Assembly (NCBI GenBank): GCA_021106655.1
Contig: JAIOTT010000253.1
Span: 1-9,719, forward strand
Direction of reading: 5' to 3'
Origin: Bacteroidales bacterium
GTDB lineage: Bacteria; Bacteroidota; Bacteroidia; Bacteroidales; SMBSF77
DNA: 9,719 nt
This document shows, piece by piece, positions 7,994-9,719 of this stretch. The notes beneath the pieces are model-generated. The model did no database searches. It saw only the letters and a list, made by a program, of their open reading frames with translations, and was not told where the DNA came from. The first letter of the stretch is position 1, and every line of letters begins with the position of its first letter. The position numbers were made by a program, and so were the translations under genes.

Positions 7994-8458
7994 TTATTTA
8001 AGTTCAGTAGGTATCTCTGAAAGCCAACCTGCTTTCAAAACACCCCACAATCCTACTAGAATAGCTTCAGCTGTGTCGTGACGCATAGCTGTAGCTTTTT
8101 TTATGTCTGACCAGGTAACTACTTTTTTGGCCATTACGATAGCATTTTGCTTAGCCATTGGGCCATTACGTATCTGCCTGTCAAAAAACAACTCTTTTCT
8201 CCATTCTTCTGCAAATACCTGCATAGTTGTGAGTTTATGGCGAACAGCTCTACTCTTCCATAATTCTGCTATTGGTCCGCCTCCTTCAATAACTAAAATT
8301 GATAATCCCGGTATGCTGTGAAATATTTCAGGGATATTGTTTTTCAACCTTCTTTTATTTCCATAGTTATGTGAGCGATACCAGACGAGCTTACCATTAT
8401 CATTGAACAATGCAAGTCCGGTTTTTACACCAAGGTCTATGGCTAGGAGAGAATTCAT
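7994..8458 (-). CDS. Small RNase H-fold protein, RuvC-like putative resolvase/nuclease
   Basis: A 154-residue protein not recognised as a named family. Its motif order is that of the RuvC/RNase H superfamily. Strand one is LLAIDLGVKTGLALF (4-18), with Asp8 in the first catalytic position. ILVIEGGGPIAELW (54-67) supplies Glu58. The C-terminal helix RHDTAEAILVGLWGVLKAGW (126-145) offers Asp128 and Glu131 spaced as the last acidic pair of RuvC (D-x-x-D). Length is also close to RuvC (about 150-190). A basic patch (NKRRLKNN, 34-41) could contact nucleic acid. By inference it could be a metal-dependent nuclease on branched DNA or RNA. It differs from canonical RuvC enough that the housekeeping ruvC is probably elsewhere. 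It is a single gene, with no ruvA or ruvB beside it. A candidate promoter and an 11-bp repeat array lie directly upstream. Confidence 0.6.
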   Translation of the reverse strand: MNSLLAIDLGVKTGLALFNDNGKLVWYRSHNYGNKRRLKNNIPEIFHSIPGLSILVIEGGGPIAELWKSRAVRHKLTTMQVFAEEWRKELFFDRQIRNGPMAKQNAIVMAKKVVTWSDIKKATAMRHDTAEAILVGLWGVLKAGWLSEIPTELK

Positions 8459-8477
8459 ATACTAGAATTGTTTCCTG

Positions 8478-8505
8478 TAAAGATAAAAAAAATCAAGAAA
8501 TTCAA
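8478..8505 (-). promoter_or_regulatory. Putative promoter of the RuvC-like gene
   Basis: On the minus strand TATCTTTA (8485-8478) matches the Bacteroidetes -7 element TAnnTTTG except for its last base. A TTG (8505-8503) lies 17 bases upstream and could be the -33 element. The transcript would begin shortly before the ATG at 8458. The 11-bp repeats begin at the upstream edge of the TTG. AT-rich sequence makes chance matches common, so this is tentative. Confidence 0.33.
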
Positions 8506-8577
8506 TGGTAATTTATTGTAATTAAGTGGTAATTTGATAGTAATTGGGTGGTAATTAGGTGGTAATTTGGTTGTTAA
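8506..8577 (+). repeat. Array of about seven degenerate 11-bp repeats
   Basis: The hexamer GTAATT recurs with starts at 8508, 8518, 8529, 8540, 8551 and 8562, and a decayed copy (GTTAA) starts at 8573. Spacing is 10 once and then exactly 11. The best units read GTGGTAATTnG. The period is close to one turn of B-DNA, so the AATT tracts all face the same side of the helix. The array begins next to the candidate -33 box of the RuvC-like gene. It may be a row of protein-binding sites, a curved-DNA element, or a neutral minisatellite. Confidence 0.75.
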
Positions 8578-8602
8578 GGCTCAAATTCTACTTAACCCCG
8601 TT

Positions 8603-8626
8603 GAGCGGAGTCTCCTGACTCCGCTC
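8603..8626. repeat. REP-like GC-rich palindrome
   Basis: GAGCGGAGTC (8603-8612) and GACTCCGCTC (8617-8626) form a perfect 10-bp stem with loop TCCT. It stands out by its GC content from very AT-rich flanks. There is no T-run after it on either strand, so it does not look like an intrinsic terminator. Isolated, GC-rich, intergenic hairpins of this form are typical of REP elements. Only one copy is in the window, so repetition cannot be confirmed here. Confidence 0.6.
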
Positions 8627-8683
8627 CCATCTCATCAAAATATTATTTACCATTTTATTAAAGAAATATTAAGAAACATTCAA

Positions 8684-8691
8684 TATATTTG
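8684..8691 (+). promoter_or_regulatory. Putative -7 element facing the nuclease gene
   Basis: TATATTTG is an exact match to the Bacteroidetes -7 consensus TAnnTTTG, about 85 bases before the ATG at 8776. No clear TTTG is found at the -33 distance. It lies outside the inverted repeat that brackets the nuclease gene, so if that gene is a mobile cassette it would be read from a resident promoter. Confidence 0.35.
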
Positions 8692-8746
8692 TTTGAAAAT
8701 ATAATGTCCTTCTAAGGAGAATTTTTAAGAAATACGAATAGCTAGT

Positions 8747-8757
8747 TGTTATGCTTT
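8747..8757 (+). repeat. Left arm of 11-bp inverted repeat bracketing the nuclease gene
   Basis: TGTTATGCTTT is the exact reverse complement of 9702-9712. It ends 18 bases before the nuclease start codon. Its core GTTATGC (8748-8754) fits the integron attC core GTTRRRY at six of seven positions and is in the orientation expected just upstream of a cassette gene. Confidence 0.6.
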
Positions 8758-8775
8758 ATTTAACAAGACAGAAAT

Positions 8776-9696
8776 ATGCCACTATTTGAGATAAAAAATA
8801 AGAAAGCAAAAAAGATTAATACGAAAGAGTTCAAGAATGAGTTGGAATTGCACCAACTGATTGACAAAAACCTTGAAGAAATATTCGGAGTTAGATTTAT
8901 TAAGGATGAACATATAACTGATAAACATGGACGAATTGAAACTTTAGGTCTTGATGAAAGCAATCGACCAATTGTTATTGAGTATAAAAAAACAAAAGAG
9001 AAAGGACAACTTGTACAAGCAAATAGATATATGACATGGATTAAACAAAATCCAGACTCATTTGAATTATTAGCAAGAAAAAACATAAAAAATTTGACTA
9101 GTGAAATTGACTTCTCAAATCCTAGAATTCTTTGTTTTGCTCAAGAATACAGCATTGATGACAAATGTTTAGCATTATCACTTGGAGCAGAATTATGGAA
9201 ATACAGATACTATGAGAATGATACCCTTGTCATTTCTAGAGAAGAAGAACCAGAACAATTAATCAAAACCAAAAACAAAGGATTTACAATTGAAAAAATA
9301 GCAAAAGAACCTCGTATTGCAAAAACTGTTGAGCAACATTTACAAGGAGCTTCTGGCGATTTAAAAGATTTGTATTCTCGGATTGACATTGAAATTAGAA
9401 ATATAAGTTCCGAAGTGGAGAGTTATACCACCAATGCAGAAATTGTATATAAGACATCAAGAAATTTCGTATATCTAGCAGTACAAAATAAAAATAATTG
9501 TTTGAGACTACTGCTTAGAACAATAAACGATATCATAATTGACGATAATAACTTAACAAGGAAAACTCCTAAAACTCATGGATACGGACATATAACAAGA
9601 CAACTTCATATTGCACCTAAGGATGAACAGGTTGGGAAGTTTTCAATTGATGATATAATGGATTTAATTACTCAATCTTATGACACGACACAATAA
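8776..9696 (+). CDS. DUF91/NucS-like PD-(D/E)XK nuclease with C-terminal DUF5655 domain
   Basis: A 306-residue soluble protein. Residues about 20-160 look like the DUF91/endonuclease NucS-like PD-(D/E)XK domain. ELELHQLIDKNLEEIFGVRFI forms the first helix; HGRIETLGLDESNRPIVIEYKK (51-72) carries the active-site strand pair with Glu69-x-Lys71; and VQANRYMTW (80-88) supplies the Q-x-x-x-Y motif (Gln81, Tyr85). The first acidic position, usually Asp in GRIDxLGLD, is Glu55 here; activity is probably kept but should not be assumed. Residues about 195-303 match DUF5655 (ending FSIDDIMDLITQSYD), a domain of unknown role often attached to this nuclease type. The likely function is DNA cleavage or repair, or defence against foreign DNA; the substrate is not known. 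The gene stands alone at the window edge, is very AT-rich, and is tightly bracketed by an 11-bp inverted repeat, which suggests it was acquired. The start is well placed 18 bases after the repeat; no Shine-Dalgarno is seen. Confidence 0.82.
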   Translation: MPLFEIKNKKAKKINTKEFKNELELHQLIDKNLEEIFGVRFIKDEHITDKHGRIETLGLDESNRPIVIEYKKTKEKGQLVQANRYMTWIKQNPDSFELLARKNIKNLTSEIDFSNPRILCFAQEYSIDDKCLALSLGAELWKYRYYENDTLVISREEEPEQLIKTKNKGFTIEKIAKEPRIAKTVEQHLQGASGDLKDLYSRIDIEIRNISSEVESYTTNAEIVYKTSRNFVYLAVQNKNNCLRLLLRTINDIIIDDNNLTRKTPKTHGYGHITRQLHIAPKDEQVGKFSIDDIMDLITQSYDTTQ

Positions 9697-9701
9697 AAAA
9701 C

Positions 9702-9712
9702 AAAGCATAACA
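9702..9712 (-). repeat. Right arm of 11-bp inverted repeat bracketing the nuclease gene
   Basis: AAAGCATAACA begins 5 bases after the nuclease stop codon and is the exact reverse complement of 8747-8757. Its core GCATAAC (9705-9711) resembles the inverse core RYYYAAC that opens an integron attC site directly after a cassette gene. The window ends 7 bases later, so the rest of any attC cannot be seen. Confidence 0.6.
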
Positions 9713-9719
9713 GCAAATC

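Larger units (their letters stand above)
8459..8775. other. Structured intergenic region between divergent genes
   Basis: This 317-bp gap separates the RuvC-like gene (leftward) from the nuclease gene (rightward). From left to right it contains a candidate leftward promoter, an 11-bp repeat array, a GC-rich hairpin, a candidate rightward -7 element, a short palindrome TCCTTctAAGGA (8707-8718), and the left arm of the inverted repeat that brackets the nuclease gene. I see no convincing open reading frame in it. Confidence 0.7.

Noticed and set aside
8506..8577. CRISPR-like array
   Set aside because: Units are only 11 bp and contiguous, without spacers of 25-40 bp, and no cas gene is present.
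8603..8626. Intrinsic terminator
   Set aside because: The stem is strong but no T-run follows on either strand, and neither flanking gene ends towards it.
8707..8718. Palindrome TCCTTctAAGGA as an operator or terminator
   Set aside because: Five-base arms with a two-base centre are too short to support a call in AT-rich DNA; it is noted only as part of the intergenic region.
8459..8760. A complete attC site of a preceding cassette left of GTTATGC
   Set aside because: No inverse core pairing with the GTTATGC region is found between 8459 and 8747, so a cassette array to the left is not supported.
8760..9086. Leftward open frame of 108 codons antisense to the nuclease gene
   Set aside because: It is the low-complexity antisense shadow of a well-supported gene, with no recognisable domain and a Phe/Ser/Leu-rich composition.

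Overview
The window looks like an ordinary chromosomal stretch of a Bacteroidetes bacterium with an accessory segment at its right edge. Four things point to that phylum: a C-terminal secretion tail typical of type IX (T9SS) cargo at the left edge, a DUF4159 protein, AT-rich start regions without Shine-Dalgarno sequences, and several TAnnTTTG-like -7 promoter elements.

Layout. The 3' end of a probable T9SS-secreted protein (3-119, +) closes with a clean intrinsic terminator (183-217). Then comes valS (295-2946, +), complete, with HMGH and KMSKS motifs. It meets, tail to tail with a 4-bp overlap, a leftward three-gene operon transcribed in the order TPM-domain protein (4804-4361), rsmE (4342-3641), DUF4159 secreted protein (3611-2943). 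A 7-bp tandem repeat lies over the rsmE stop codon. Farther right, also leftward, is htpG (6903-4999), followed by a long hairpin terminator (4939-4903). Upstream of htpG a GACA-N3-TGTC palindrome overlaps the putative -33 box. A prohibitin-like SPFH membrane protein (7154-7984, +) converges, with a 9-bp gap, on a small RNase H-fold protein of RuvC-like type (8458-7994, -).

The 317-bp gap 8459-8775 separates this gene from a rightward nuclease gene (8776-9696, +) and is rich in structure. It holds a candidate promoter for the RuvC-like gene; an array of about seven 11-bp repeats abutting that promoter; a perfect 10-bp GC-rich hairpin of REP type; and an exact TAnnTTTG match facing the nuclease gene. 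The nuclease has an N-terminal DUF91/NucS-like PD-(D/E)XK domain and a C-terminal DUF5655 domain. It is bracketed by a perfect 11-bp inverted repeat (8747-8757 and 9702-9712) whose cores, GTTATGC and GCATAAC, resemble integron attC ends. The right end is therefore a candidate single-gene mobile cassette.

How the genes relate. ValRS, RsmE and HtpG are translation and folding housekeeping genes. The SPFH and TPM proteins point to membrane-protein quality control, although no direct partner genes are present. The RuvC-like protein and the DUF91-DUF5655 nuclease are the least characterised loci and carry most of the novelty. I saw no tRNA, rRNA, CRISPR array or insertion sequence.
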